Shown: one piece after another, positions 33,349 through 41,375 of the stretch
Layout of the letters: each line of letters opens with the position of its first letter
Position numbering within the stretch: the stretch's first letter is position 1
Assembly (NCBI RefSeq): GCF_042685645.1
Contig: NZ_JBHUNX010000001.1
Span: forward strand, 3,162,001 to 3,226,000
DNA from: Salininema proteolyticum
GTDB taxonomy: Bacteria > Actinomycetota > Actinomycetes > Mycobacteriales > Micromonosporaceae
Direction of reading: 5' to 3'
Length of the DNA: 64,000 bases
Notes under the pieces: generated by a model
Told to the model about the DNA's origin: nothing
Databases searched by the model: none
What the model saw: only the letters and a program-made list of their open reading frames with translations
Program-made: the position numbers and the translations under genes

Positions 33349-34573
33349 GTCCCCATGCGAAACCTCTTCGGGCATTTACAAACGCCGTTCCCCCGACTCC
33401 TTCGCCCTCCGACGCCATAGGGCCCTCCTGGTCCTAGGGGTCGCCCAGCTGACCTCGGCGCTGGTCTTCTACGTCCCCGTCAGCGCACTCTTCCTGGTCT
33501 CCAGAGGACTGTCCTACCAGGAGATCTTCCTGCTCGAAGGAGTCCTCTCGGCCGTCGTCCTGCTGGCCGAGGTCCCCGCCGGGCACCTCGCCGACAGGGC
33601 CGGACGCCGCGGCACGCTGACAGCGGGCTTCGCCGTCGCCGCAGGGGCCGAGGTCCTTTTCGCCGTCGGCGGCGGGCTGCCGGCGTACCTCGCGTCGTTC
33701 GCCTTGAGCGGGCTGTCCATCGCCCTCCTCAGCGGGGTCGACAGCGCTTACGTCTACGAGTCGCTCGGGGACGGCGCCGACCGGCACGCCACGACCGCCT
33801 TCGGCCGCCTGGCGGCCCTGGACTTGGTCGGCGGGACGGTGTCGGCCGTGGTCGGCCCTTTGCTCGCCGCTTCCTGGGGAATCGCCGCGCCGGCCTATGC
33901 CGCCGCCGGGGCCGCCTGCGCGGCGCTGGCGATCGTACTCCTCCTCCCCGCAGAACGATCCTCGCCGCCGCGCCCAGAGTCAGCGGCCTCCAGCGTGCTG
34001 ACCGCCGCCGGAATCGTCTTCCGCTCTCCGGTGCTGCTCTACGCCGCCGTCGCGTCGGGAGGGGCCTTCGCGGTCTTCAACGCCGTCCACACCCTCGACC
34101 AGCCGCTCTTTCAGGGCGCCGGAGTTCCGCAGGCCTCCTTCGGGGTCGTCGTCGGTGCCGGGATGCTGGCCGCTGCCGCCGCCGACACCGTCGTAGGCCG
34201 TTTGGAACGGCGGATCGGCCGCAGGGCGCTCCTCTTCGCCGCCACCGCTATCGGCTCCGCGGGATTCGTCCTGCTGGCAGTGCCCCTTCCGGCCGTCGCC
34301 ATAGCCGGGTTCGGCGCCGTCGTCCTGGGGATGAACCTCCGCGGCCCGGTCCTGTCGGCGGTCGCCAACCGGCTCCTCCCCGACTCCCGCCGGGCCACGG
34401 CGCTGTCGCTCATGAGCTCGATGGGCTCGGTCGTCGGCATAGGGGCGAACCTCGGACTCGGCGCTCTCGCCGAGCGGGACCCGGCATCGGCGTCGCTGGC
34501 GGCGGCCGGCGTGCTCGCGGTCGTCGCCCTGCTCGGGCTGCGGTACGTCGGCCGGGAGGAAAGCGGACGGTAG
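33344..34573 (+). CDS. MFS transporter
   Basis: About 400 residues, twelve membrane segments. The loop motif GHLADRAGRRGTL between segments 2 and 3 is the MFS signature A. Probably a proton-driven exporter of a small molecule; its place beside iron uptake genes would fit siderophore export but that is inference. The ATG at 33344 is the only start codon in frame near the front, yet it lies within the promoter -10 box, so the true 5' end is unresolved: conserved sequence seems to begin at RALLVLGVAQLTSALVFYVP (about residue 26). Confidence 0.85.
   Translation: MLSPCETSSGIYKRRSPDSFALRRHRALLVLGVAQLTSALVFYVPVSALFLVSRGLSYQEIFLLEGVLSAVVLLAEVPAGHLADRAGRRGTLTAGFAVAAGAEVLFAVGGGLPAYLASFALSGLSIALLSGVDSAYVYESLGDGADRHATTAFGRLAALDLVGGTVSAVVGPLLAASWGIAAPAYAAAGAACAALAIVLLLPAERSSPPRPESAASSVLTAAGIVFRSPVLLYAAVASGGAFAVFNAVHTLDQPLFQGAGVPQASFGVVVGAGMLAAAAADTVVGRLERRIGRRALLFAATAIGSAGFVLLAVPLPAVAIAGFGAVVLGMNLRGPVLSAVANRLLPDSRRATALSLMSSMGSVVGIGANLGLGALAERDPASASLAAAGVLAVVALLGLRYVGREESGR
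33355..33420 (+). CDS. Short leaderless ORF overlapping the MFS 5' end
   Basis: 21 codons from ATG 33355, six bases after a good -10 box, ending in TAG at 33418-33420. It reads in the frame one base off from the MFS gene. It is either a leader peptide that gives coupled re-initiation, or the true start of the MFS protein separated from it by a frameshift in this strain or sequence. Proline and leucine rich. Confidence 0.4.
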   Translation: MRNLFGHLQTPFPRLLRPPTP

Positions 34574-34586
34574 GAGGACGCGAAAA

Positions 34587-34614
34587 AGGGCCCTCCCCTT
34601 CCGGGGAGGGCCCT
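34587..34614. terminator. Terminator after rplR and after the MFS gene
   Basis: Twelve perfect pairs (AGGGCCCTCCCC and its complement), loop TTCC. On the minus strand a TTTTT run follows, so it ends the S10-spc transcript 48 bases past rplR. On the plus strand it lies 13 bases past the MFS stop. Confidence 0.88.
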
Positions 34615-34662
34615 AACGCCTGTTCACGGCCGAGCCGTGAGAGACCGGGTCCTAAGGGAGCC

Positions 34663-35058
34663 TTAGAACTTCAGTCCACCCTCGCGGGCGGCGTCGGCCA
34701 GGGCCGCGATGCGGCCGTGGTACTTGAGACCGCCGCGGTCGAAGACGACCGACTCGACGCCGGCCTCCTTCGCACGCTCGGCGACCATCTCGCCGATCTT
34801 GGTGGCCTTCTCGGTCTTGGTGCCCTTGAAGTCTCCGAAGGACGCCTCGACCGTCGACGCGGCGGCAAGGGTCTTGCCGTCGACGTCGTTGATGACCTGG
34901 GCGGTGATGTGCTTGTCGGACCGGAAGACGGCCAGACGCGGACGCACCTCGCTGCCACGGATCTTCTTGCGAAGACGGAAGTGGCGGCGGTTCTTGGAGA
35001 TGCGGCGGCGGTAGGAGGCCGGCGCCGACTTGCTCCGCTTCTGCAGCTTCGAAGCCAT
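34663..35058 (-). CDS. rplR: Ribosomal protein uL18
   Basis: 131 residues, binds 5S rRNA in the large subunit. Conserved RPRLAVFRSDKHITAQVINDVDGKTLAAAST and FDRGGLKYHGRIAALADAAREGGLKF. Last gene of the S10-spc run here: a terminator follows, while rpsE lies 5.1 kb away. Confidence 0.96.
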   Translation of the reverse strand: MASKLQKRSKSAPASYRRRISKNRRHFRLRKKIRGSEVRPRLAVFRSDKHITAQVINDVDGKTLAAASTVEASFGDFKGTKTEKATKIGEMVAERAKEAGVESVVFDRGGLKYHGRIAALADAAREGGLKF

Positions 35059-35060
35059 GA

Positions 35061-35597
35061 CTACTTACCTGCCTTTCCGGCCTTGCGGCGGATGCGCTCG
35101 TCGACGTACTTGACGCCCTTGCCCTTATAGGGTTCCGGCGGACGCAGACCGCGGATGTTCGCCGCGACCTGGCCGACGACCTGCTTGTCGATGCCGTCGA
35201 TGTGCAGCAGCGTGGGCTTCTCCACCGTGAAGCTGATGCCCTCGGGGGCGTCGACCTGGATGGTGTGGCTGAAGCCCAGGCTCATCTCCACGCCCTGGCC
35301 CTTGGGCACGGCGCGGTAACCGGTGCCGTTGATCTCGAGGGACTTGCGGTAGCCCTCCGAGACGCCGACGACCATGTTGTTGATGAGGCTGCGGACGAGG
35401 CCGTGCAGAGCGCGGTTCTTACGCTCGTCGTCGGGGCGCGACACCTTCACGGTGCCGTCCTCGAACTCGACTTTGATCTGCTCGGGGAGCTCTTGGGAGA
35501 GCTCGCCCTTCGGACCCTTGACGGTAACCCCGGTGCCGTCGACCTTGACGTCGACGCCGGAGGGAACCGCGATCGGTGCCTTGCCGATACGGGACAT
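35061..35597 (-). CDS. rplF: Ribosomal protein uL6
   Basis: 178 residues, two repeated beta-alpha domains. MSRIGKAPIAVPSGV and the C-terminal RPPEPYKGKGVKYVDERIRRKAGK are diagnostic. Two bases before rplR, 22 after rpsH. Confidence 0.97.
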   Translation of the reverse strand: MSRIGKAPIAVPSGVDVKVDGTGVTVKGPKGELSQELPEQIKVEFEDGTVKVSRPDDERKNRALHGLVRSLINNMVVGVSEGYRKSLEINGTGYRAVPKGQGVEMSLGFSHTIQVDAPEGISFTVEKPTLLHIDGIDKQVVGQVAANIRGLRPPEPYKGKGVKYVDERIRRKAGKAGK

Positions 35598-35619
35598 ATT
35601 TCATACCCTCCTTCAGTGA

Positions 35620-36027
35620 TTACCAGATAAAGGCGAGGACTTCGCCGCCGACGTTGCGCTTGCGGGCCTGACGGTCGGTCAGCAGGCCGTTGGACGTGGA
35701 CACGATGGCCACACCCAGGCCGCCCAGGACGCGCGGAAGCTCAGTGGACTTGGCGTAGACGCGCAGGCCCGGCTTGGAGACGCGCTTCAGGCCGGAGAGC
35801 GAACGCTCGCGGTTGGCGCCGAACTTCAGGTCGATGACGAGCTTCTTCGCCACGGCGCCCTCCTCGGGCTCCTCCACGCGCCAGTCGGCGATGTAGCCCT
35901 CCTGCTTCAGGACGTCCGCGATGGAGGCCTTCAGCTTGGAGTGCGGCATCGACGTGGTCTCGTGGAAGGCCTGGTTGGCGTTCCGCAGACGGGTGAGCAT
36001 GTCCGCGATCGGGTCGGTCATGGTCAT
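35620..36027 (-). CDS. rpsH: Ribosomal protein uS8
   Basis: 135 residues. TMTDPIADMLTRLRNANQ and STSNGLLTDRQARKRNVGGEVLAFIW are the two conserved ends. Two ATGs six bases apart at the start; AGAGGT favours the first. In E. coli S8 is the translational repressor of the spc operon; here a 189-base structured gap precedes it. Confidence 0.97.
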   Translation of the reverse strand: MTMTDPIADMLTRLRNANQAFHETTSMPHSKLKASIADVLKQEGYIADWRVEEPEEGAVAKKLVIDLKFGANRERSLSGLKRVSKPGLRVYAKSTELPRVLGGLGVAIVSTSNGLLTDRQARKRNVGGEVLAFIW

Positions 36028-36104
36028 ATCTGTTTACCTCTTTCCGCCACGGTTCCCCTGGCCGGTACACCGTCCAAAGGCCTATGGCAGTCGGGGCCCC
36101 GGTT

Positions 36105-36172
36105 CCCCCGGCGCGAATCGCCGGGGGCCTCGGACCACTTTTCGGTCGGGAGGGCGGTCGTCCCGCCCTCCC
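36105..36172 (-). promoter_or_regulatory. Two strong hairpins in the rpsN-rpsH gap
   Basis: CCCCCGGCG/CGCCGGGGG at 36105-36113 and 36119-36127, and GGGAGGGCGG/CCGCCCTCCC at 36148-36157 and 36163-36172, each with a five-base loop. The whole 189-base gap (36028-36216) lacks a gene, whereas other gaps in the operon are 0-32 bases. No T-tract follows either hairpin on the minus strand, so these look like mRNA structure or processing sites rather than terminators. Confidence 0.6.
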
Positions 36173-36216
36173 CCAAATTTTCTGCCCTTGCCTTGCCGGC
36201 AAGGAACTCGGTCACC

Positions 36217-36402
36217 CTACCAAGAGGCCTTGTGCACGCCGGGCAGTTCTCCCTTGTGCGCCATGTCGCGCAGGCACACACGGCAGAGGCCGAACTTGCG
36301 GTAGACCGAGTGCGGGCGGCCGCACTTCTGGCAGCGGGTGTAGGCGCGCACCTTGAACTTGGGCTTGCGCTGCTGCTTGGCGATGAGCGCTTTCTTGGCC
36401 AT
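36217..36402 (-). CDS. rpsN: Ribosomal protein uS14, zinc-binding type Z
   Basis: 61 residues. Cysteines in RCQKCGRP (24, 27) and LCRVCLRD (40, 43) form the zinc site. This short zinc form is the standard spc-operon copy in actinobacteria. Its ATG overlaps the rplE stop by one base. Confidence 0.97.
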   Translation of the reverse strand: MAKKALIAKQQRKPKFKVRAYTRCQKCGRPHSVYRKFGLCRVCLRDMAHKGELPGVHKASW

Positions 36403-36971
36403 TAGCTGTTCTCCTTAAAGGGGAAGCCGAGGTGGCGCAGCAGGGCGCGTCCCTCGTCGTCCGTCTTCGCGGTGGTCACCAGCGTGATGTCCATTCCGCG
36501 CACGCGGTCCATCTTGTCCATGTCGATCTCCGGGAACACGCTCTGCTCGGTGAGCCCGAACGTGTAGTTCCCATTGCCGTCGAACTGCTGGTCCGACAGG
36601 CCGCGGAAGTCGCGGATGCGGGGCAGGGCCAGCGACAGGGTGCGGTCCAGGAACTCCCACATGCGGGCTCCGCGGAGCGTCACCTTGGCGCCGATGGCCT
36701 GGCCCTCGCGCAGCTTGAACTGCGCGATGGACTTCTTGGCGCGGCGAACGATCGGCTTCTGGCCGGTGATCGTGGTCAGGTCGGACAGGGCGCCGTTGAT
36801 GAGCTTGGAGTCGCGCGCGGCTTCTCCGACACCCATGTTGACGACGATCTTGACGAGACCAGGCACCTGGTGCACGTTGCCGTACTCGAACTCTTCGGTC
36901 AGCTTGTTGCGGATCTCGGAGTTGTACTTCTCCTTGAGCCGCGGCGCGACCTTCTCAGCTACGTCAGTCAT
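36402..36971 (-). CDS. rplE: Ribosomal protein uL5
   Basis: 189 residues, 5S rRNA-binding. VKIVVNMGVGEAARDSK, FKLREGQAIGAKVTLRG and PRIRDFRGLSDQQFDGNGNYTFGLTEQ are conserved. Overlaps rplX and rpsN by one base on each side. Confidence 0.97.
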   Translation of the reverse strand: MTDVAEKVAPRLKEKYNSEIRNKLTEEFEYGNVHQVPGLVKIVVNMGVGEAARDSKLINGALSDLTTITGQKPIVRRAKKSIAQFKLREGQAIGAKVTLRGARMWEFLDRTLSLALPRIRDFRGLSDQQFDGNGNYTFGLTEQSVFPEIDMDKMDRVRGMDITLVTTAKTDDEGRALLRHLGFPFKENS

Positions 36972-37282
36972 TACACGTCCTTACCGGTCTTCTTGGAGAC
37001 GCGGACCTTGCGGCCGTCCTCGCCGATGCGGTAGCCGACGCGGACGGGCTTGCCGTCCTCGAGCAGCGCCACGTTCGACACGTCGAGCGAGGCCTCGTGG
37101 GTCTCGATGCCGCCGGTCTGCGAGCCGCGAGCGGTCTGGCCGGCCTTGACGTGCTTGGTGACGCGGTTGACGCCCTCGACCAGGACGCGGCCGCGCGTCG
37201 GGTAGGCCTCCAGGACCTCGCCCTCGGCACCCTTGTCCTTGCCCGACAGAATGCGGACGCGGTCGCCTTTTTTGATCTTCAT
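36971..37282 (-). CDS. rplX: Ribosomal protein uL24
   Basis: 103 residues. KOW motif KKGDRVRILSGKDKGAEGEVL at the N-terminus. One of the first proteins to bind 23S rRNA. Three bases after rplN. Confidence 0.96.
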   Translation of the reverse strand: MKIKKGDRVRILSGKDKGAEGEVLEAYPTRGRVLVEGVNRVTKHVKAGQTARGSQTGGIETHEASLDVSNVALLEDGKPVRVGYRIGEDGRKVRVSKKTGKDV

Positions 37283-37285
37283 CTC

Positions 37286-37651
37286 TTACAACACCTCCGG
37301 GGCGAGGGAGATGACCTTCATGTACTGCTTGTCACGCAGTTCACGGGCGACAGGGCCGAAGATGCGGGTCCCTCGCGGTTCGCCGTCCTTGACGAGGACG
37401 GCGGCGTTCTCGTCGAACTTGATGTAGGTGCCGTCGGGACGACGGCGCTCCTTCTTGGTGCGGACGATGACGGCCTTGACGACGTCGCCCTTCTTCACGC
37501 CGGCTCCGGGCGTGGCCTCCTTGACGGCGGCGACGATCTCGTCGCCGATGCCGGCGTAGCGGCGGCCAGAACCCCCGAGCACGCGAATGCAGAGCAGTTC
37601 GCGGGCGCCGGTGTTATCGGCGACCTTCAGCCGAGATTCCTGCTGGATCAT
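37286..37651 (-). CDS. rplN: Ribosomal protein uL14
   Basis: 121 residues. MIQQESRLKVADNTGARELLCIRVLGGSGRRYAGIGD is the family signature. Large subunit, contacts 16S rRNA at bridge B5 and B8. Confidence 0.97.
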   Translation of the reverse strand: MIQQESRLKVADNTGARELLCIRVLGGSGRRYAGIGDEIVAAVKEATPGAGVKKGDVVKAVIVRTKKERRRPDGTYIKFDENAAVLVKDGEPRGTRIFGPVARELRDKQYMKVISLAPEVL

Positions 37652-37663
37652 GTCGAATCTCCC

Positions 37664-37930
37664 CTACTTCGCCTTTTCAAGGATCTCGACCAGACGCCAG
37701 CGCTTGGACTTGGACAGCGGGCGGGTCTCCATGATGGAGACGCGGTCGCCGATCCCGCACTGGTTGTTCTCGTCGTGTGCCTTGTACTTCTTGGTCGTGC
37801 GCAGGACCTTGCCGTAAAGCGCGTGCTTCTTGCGGTCCTCGACCTCGATGACAGCGGTCTTGTCCATTTTGTCGCCGACGACGATACCCTCGAGCACCTT
37901 GCGCCGGCCGCGAGTGATTTCCTCGCTCAT
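37664..37930 (-). CDS. rpsQ: Ribosomal protein uS17
   Basis: 88 residues, OB fold: GIVVGDKMDKTAVIEVEDRKKHALYGKVLRTTKKYKAHDE and VSIMETRPLSKSKRWRLVEI. Small subunit primary binder. Overlaps rpmC by one base. Confidence 0.97.
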   Translation of the reverse strand: MSEEITRGRRKVLEGIVVGDKMDKTAVIEVEDRKKHALYGKVLRTTKKYKAHDENNQCGIGDRVSIMETRPLSKSKRWRLVEILEKAK

Positions 37931-38160
37931 TAGTTCTCCTCTTCCGGCGCGTCGCTGAGGCCGAGACGGCGCTCATTCATGACAGTGTAGATCCGGGCGA
38001 TCTCTTTCTTCGCCACACCGAGGGTGTGGTTGTTCTCGAGCTGGCCCGTAGCCGAACGAACCCGGAGGTTGAACAGCTCGTCCTTCTTCTCGACGAGTTT
38101 GTCGGCGAGCTCCTTGTCGGAGAGCTCACGCAGCTCGCCGGCGTCGATTCCGACTGCCAT
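37930..38160 (-). CDS. rpmC: Ribosomal protein uL29
   Basis: 76 residues, two helices: ELRELSDKELADKLVEKKDELFNLRVRSATGQLENNHTLGVAKKEIARIYTVMNER. Lies at the peptide exit tunnel. Overlaps rplP by one base. Confidence 0.96.
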   Translation of the reverse strand: MAVGIDAGELRELSDKELADKLVEKKDELFNLRVRSATGQLENNHTLGVAKKEIARIYTVMNERRLGLSDAPEEEN

Positions 38161-38588
38161 TAGCGTTCACCTGCACCTTCACGCTTAACGATGCGGCACT
38201 TCATCGGAAGCTTGTGGATCGCGCGCATGAGGGCCTCATTCGCGGTCGCCTCGTTCGGGAAAGAGATCTCGAACATCACTCGACCCGGCTTCACGTTGGC
38301 CACCCAGTACTCGGGCGAACCCTTACCGGAACCCTGACGGGTCTCGGCGGGCTTCTTCGTGATCGCGCGGTCGGGGAAGATGTTGATCCAGACCTTGCCG
38401 CCACGCTTGATGTGGCGGGTCATCGCGATACGAGCCGCTTCAATCTGACGGTTGGTCACGTAACTGTGTTCGGTGGCCTGAATGCCGTACTCACCGAAGG
38501 TCACGCGAGTTCCGCGGGACGCCTTGCCCTTACGCTTGGGAGCGTGGGGCTTGCGGTAACCACGCGGTGGTTTCCGTGGCATAAGCAT
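38160..38588 (-). CDS. rplP: Ribosomal protein uL16
   Basis: 142 residues from MLMPRKPPRGYRKPHAPKRKG; GGAGGG eight bases before the ATG at 38588 decides the start. Binds 23S rRNA near the peptidyl transferase centre. RGGKVWINIFPDRAITKKPAETRQGSGKG is conserved. Five bases after rpsC. Confidence 0.96.
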   Translation of the reverse strand: MLMPRKPPRGYRKPHAPKRKGKASRGTRVTFGEYGIQATEHSYVTNRQIEAARIAMTRHIKRGGKVWINIFPDRAITKKPAETRQGSGKGSPEYWVANVKPGRVMFEISFPNEATANEALMRAIHKLPMKCRIVKREGAGER

Positions 38589-38593
38589 GTCGC

Positions 38594-39412
38594 TTAACCC
38601 TCCTGCTTCTGTTCCGCGGACGCAGAAGCAGCCTCGTTGGAAGCGGCGGGCTTCTCGGTGCTTTGCGTCTGTTGGGTCTGCTGCGGCGTGCGGCCACCGC
38701 GGCCACGGCCACCGCGGCCGCGTCCTCCGCGACCGGGTCCGCCGCCGCCCTCGCGGCGACGCTGGACCTGCTCGGCCTGCTCCTTGAGCGTGGCCTCGCC
38801 CTTGTAGATCCACACCTTCACGCCGATGCGGCCGAAGGTCGTGTGCGCCTCGAAGAAGCCGTAGTCGATGTTCGCGCGCAGCGTGTGCAGCGGGACCTGG
38901 CCCTCGCGGTACTGCTCGGAACGGGACATCTCAGCGCCGCCCAGACGGCCGGAGCACTGAATCTTGATGCCCTTGACCGCGGGGTTGCGCATGGCCGACT
39001 GGATCGACTTGCGCATGGCGCGGCGGAAGTTGACACGGCTGGCCAGCTGCTCGGCGACGGCCTGAGCGACGAGCTGGGAGTCGACATCGGGGTTCTTGAC
39101 CTCGATGATGTTCAGCTGCACCTGCTTGGAGGTGAGCTTCTCCAGCTTGCCGCGGAGGCGGTCGGCCTCGGCGCCCTTGCGGCCGATCACGATGCCCGGG
39201 CGGGCCGAGTGGATGTCCACGCGGACTCGCTCGCGGGTGCGCTCGATGTCGACGTGGCTGATGCCGGCGCGCTCGAGGCCCTTGGTCAGCAGCTTACGGA
39301 TCTTGACGTCCTCGCCGACGTAGTCAGCGTAGTCCTTGTCGGCGTACCAGCGGGACGTCCAGTCAGCGCTGATGCCGAGACGGTACCCCTTGGGGTGAAC
39401 CTTTTGACCCAT
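38594..39412 (-). CDS. rpsC: Ribosomal protein uS3 with RG-rich tail
   Basis: 272 residues; the conserved part ends near residue 215. KH domain with GIVIGRKGAEADRLRG and C-terminal domain ending KVWIYKGEATLKEQ. After that come about 55 extra residues: an arginine-glycine repeat region (about 222-240, RGGRGRGG type), then a Gln/Thr/Ala/Glu-rich end. Tails exist in other actinobacterial S3 proteins, but this one is distinctly RGG-like. S3 is at the mRNA entry pore, so the tail would reach incoming mRNA. Confidence 0.96.
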   Translation of the reverse strand: MGQKVHPKGYRLGISADWTSRWYADKDYADYVGEDVKIRKLLTKGLERAGISHVDIERTRERVRVDIHSARPGIVIGRKGAEADRLRGKLEKLTSKQVQLNIIEVKNPDVDSQLVAQAVAEQLASRVNFRRAMRKSIQSAMRNPAVKGIKIQCSGRLGGAEMSRSEQYREGQVPLHTLRANIDYGFFEAHTTFGRIGVKVWIYKGEATLKEQAEQVQRRREGGGGPGRGGRGRGGRGRGGRTPQQTQQTQSTEKPAASNEAASASAEQKQEG

Positions 39413-39885
39413 TAATCGGTCTCCTTCTCAGCGTCGGAGTTTTTGGACGAGCCCTGCTCAGCGGTCTCCGCTGCCTTCGGCTTGGCGGCCTTGGGACGGC
39501 GGACGGTGGACTCGGACGGGCCGGAGGCCGCGGCCGACTCCACGCTGACCGTGATGTGGCTGGTGCGCTTGTTGATCCGGTAGGCGCGCCCGTGGGCACG
39601 CGGACGGAAACGGCGCATGGTCGGACCCTCGTCGACCATGATCTCGGAGATCATGAGCGACTCGGGGTCGAGGCCGAGGTTGTTCTCGGCGTTGGCCTGA
39701 GCCGAGGCGACCACCTTGTAGACGTCGCGGGCGGCGGCGTACGGTGCGAACTCCAACTTGGTCAGAGCCTCGTCCACCGGCAGGCCACGCACGAGGTCCA
39801 CAACGCGGCGCGCTTTGCGCGGAGCCACGCGGACGTAGCGGGCTACGGCGCGTGCCTTCGGAGCTTCCTGCTCCACTTTTGCCAT
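39412..39885 (-). CDS. rplV: Ribosomal protein uL22
   Basis: 157 residues, usually about 115. The core ARYVRVAPRKARRVVDLVRGLPVDEAL to MRRFRPRAHGRAYRINKRTSHITV is normal; some 45 Ala/Ser/Glu/Lys-rich residues follow. Large subunit, lines the exit tunnel. Overlaps rpsC by one base. Confidence 0.96.
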   Translation of the reverse strand: MAKVEQEAPKARAVARYVRVAPRKARRVVDLVRGLPVDEALTKLEFAPYAAARDVYKVVASAQANAENNLGLDPESLMISEIMVDEGPTMRRFRPRAHGRAYRINKRTSHITVSVESAAASGPSESTVRRPKAAKPKAAETAEQGSSKNSDAEKETD

Positions 39886-39917
39886 CGTTCTAATCCTTCG
39901 TATTCCGTGAGGCCTGC

Positions 39918-40199
39918 CTAGCGGCGGCGGCTCTTCTTGTCGTCCTTAATGTGACCGCGGAACGTGCGCGTCGGAGCGAACTCGCCGAGCTTGTGCCCCA
40001 CCATGTTCTCGGTGACGTACACCGGAACGTGCTTGCGCCCGTCGTGAACGCCGAACGTCAGCCCGATGAACTCCGGGGTGATCGTCGAACGGCGCGACCA
40101 GGTCTTGATAACGTTCTTGCTGCCCTTTTCGACGGCGGCGTCGACCTTCTTCTGAAGGTGATCGTCGACGAAGGGGCCCTTTTTCAGTGAACGAGCCAT
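39918..40199 (-). CDS. rpsS: Ribosomal protein uS19
   Basis: 93 residues. MARSLKKGPFVDDHLQKKV, TWSRRSTITPEFIGLTFGVHDGRKHVPVYVTENMVGHKLGEFAPTRTF. Small subunit head. Three bases after rplB. Confidence 0.97.
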   Translation of the reverse strand: MARSLKKGPFVDDHLQKKVDAAVEKGSKNVIKTWSRRSTITPEFIGLTFGVHDGRKHVPVYVTENMVGHKLGEFAPTRTFRGHIKDDKKSRRR

Positions 40200-40202
40200 G
40201 CG

Positions 40203-41045
40203 TTACTTACCCCGCTTCCGGTTGGCCTGGCGACGACGCACGATGAGGCGGTCGGTCGGGTGGTTCTTCTTCCGGGTGCGACCCTCCGGCTTACCCTGCG
40301 GGTTGACCGGGTGGCGACCACCGGACGTGCGGCCCTCACCACCACCGTGCGGGTGGTCGACCGGGTTCATGACGACACCGCGGACGGTCGGGCGCCAGCC
40401 CTTCCACCGCATGCGGCCGGCCTTGCCCCAGTTGATGTTGGCGTGCTCGGAGTTTCCGACCGCGCCGACGGTGGCGCGGCAGCGCACGTCGACCAGGCGG
40501 ATCTCACCGGAGGGCATGCGCAGGTGCGCGTACTTGCCCTCACGGGCCAGCAGCTGGATGGACGAGCCGGCGGAACGGCCGAGGGCCGCGCCGGATCCGG
40601 GCTTCATCTCAACGGCGTGGACCGTGGTACCGACCGGGATGTGGCGCAGCTCGAGCGAGTTGCCCGGCTTGATGTCCGCTCCCTGACCGTTCTCGATCCG
40701 GTCACCCTGCTGGATGCCCTTGGGCGCCAGGATGTACCGCTTCTCGCCGTCCGCGTAGTGCAGCAGCGCGATGTGAGCCGACCGGTTCGGGTCGTACTCG
40801 ATGTGGGCGACCTTGGCCGGAACGCCGTCCTTGTCGTGACGACGGAAGTCGATCACGCGGTAACGGCGCTTGTGTCCGCCACCGCGGTGACGGGTGGAGA
40901 TCTGTCCGTCCTTGCCGCGACCACCGGTCTTGGTGATCGGCTTCAGCAGGGACTTCTCCGGCGTGGAACGAGTGATCTCGGAGAAGTCGGAGACGCTCGA
41001 ACCGCGACGACCCGGGGTCGTCGGCTTATATTTACGAATAGCCAT
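40203..41045 (-). CDS. rplB: Ribosomal protein uL2
   Basis: 280 residues. MAIRKYKPTTPGRRGSSVSDF, TRHRGGGHKRRYRVIDFRR and RGVVMNPVDHPHGGGEGR are conserved; the last carries the histidine close to the peptidyl transferase centre. Large subunit core. Confidence 0.97.
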   Translation of the reverse strand: MAIRKYKPTTPGRRGSSVSDFSEITRSTPEKSLLKPITKTGGRGKDGQISTRHRGGGHKRRYRVIDFRRHDKDGVPAKVAHIEYDPNRSAHIALLHYADGEKRYILAPKGIQQGDRIENGQGADIKPGNSLELRHIPVGTTVHAVEMKPGSGAALGRSAGSSIQLLAREGKYAHLRMPSGEIRLVDVRCRATVGAVGNSEHANINWGKAGRMRWKGWRPTVRGVVMNPVDHPHGGGEGRTSGGRHPVNPQGKPEGRTRKKNHPTDRLIVRRRQANRKRGK

Positions 41046-41060
41046 GTTTCCTAACCCCCC

Positions 41061-41375
41061 TTAAGCGATCGTTCCGCCGAAGACCTCGCCGAGACGTCCG
41101 GCGTCGCCCTTGACGGTGATGATGGCGCGCTTGGTGTCCTTGCGCTTTCCCCAGCCGTAGCGGGTGCGCTTGCGCTTGCCCTGGCGATTGATCGTGTTCA
41201 CCTTTTCGACCTCGACACCGTAGATCTCCTTGATGGCGATCTTGATGTGGGCCTTGTTCGCGCGCGTGTCCACCTCGAAGGTGAACTTGTTCTCGCCGAG
41301 GAGAGCGTAGGACTTCTCCGAGATGATCGGCTTGATGATGATGTCGCGCGGGTCGGCGATGGTCACTTCACTCAT
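41061..41375 (-). CDS. rplW: Ribosomal protein uL23
   Basis: 104 residues. PRDIIIKPIISEKSYALLGENKFTFEVDTRANKAHIK and RQGKRKRTRYGWGKRKDTKRAIITV. Docking site for trigger factor and SRP at the exit tunnel. Overlaps rplD by four bases (ATGA). Confidence 0.97.
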   Translation of the reverse strand: MSEVTIADPRDIIIKPIISEKSYALLGENKFTFEVDTRANKAHIKIAIKEIYGVEVEKVNTINRQGKRKRTRYGWGKRKDTKRAIITVKGDAGRLGEVFGGTIA

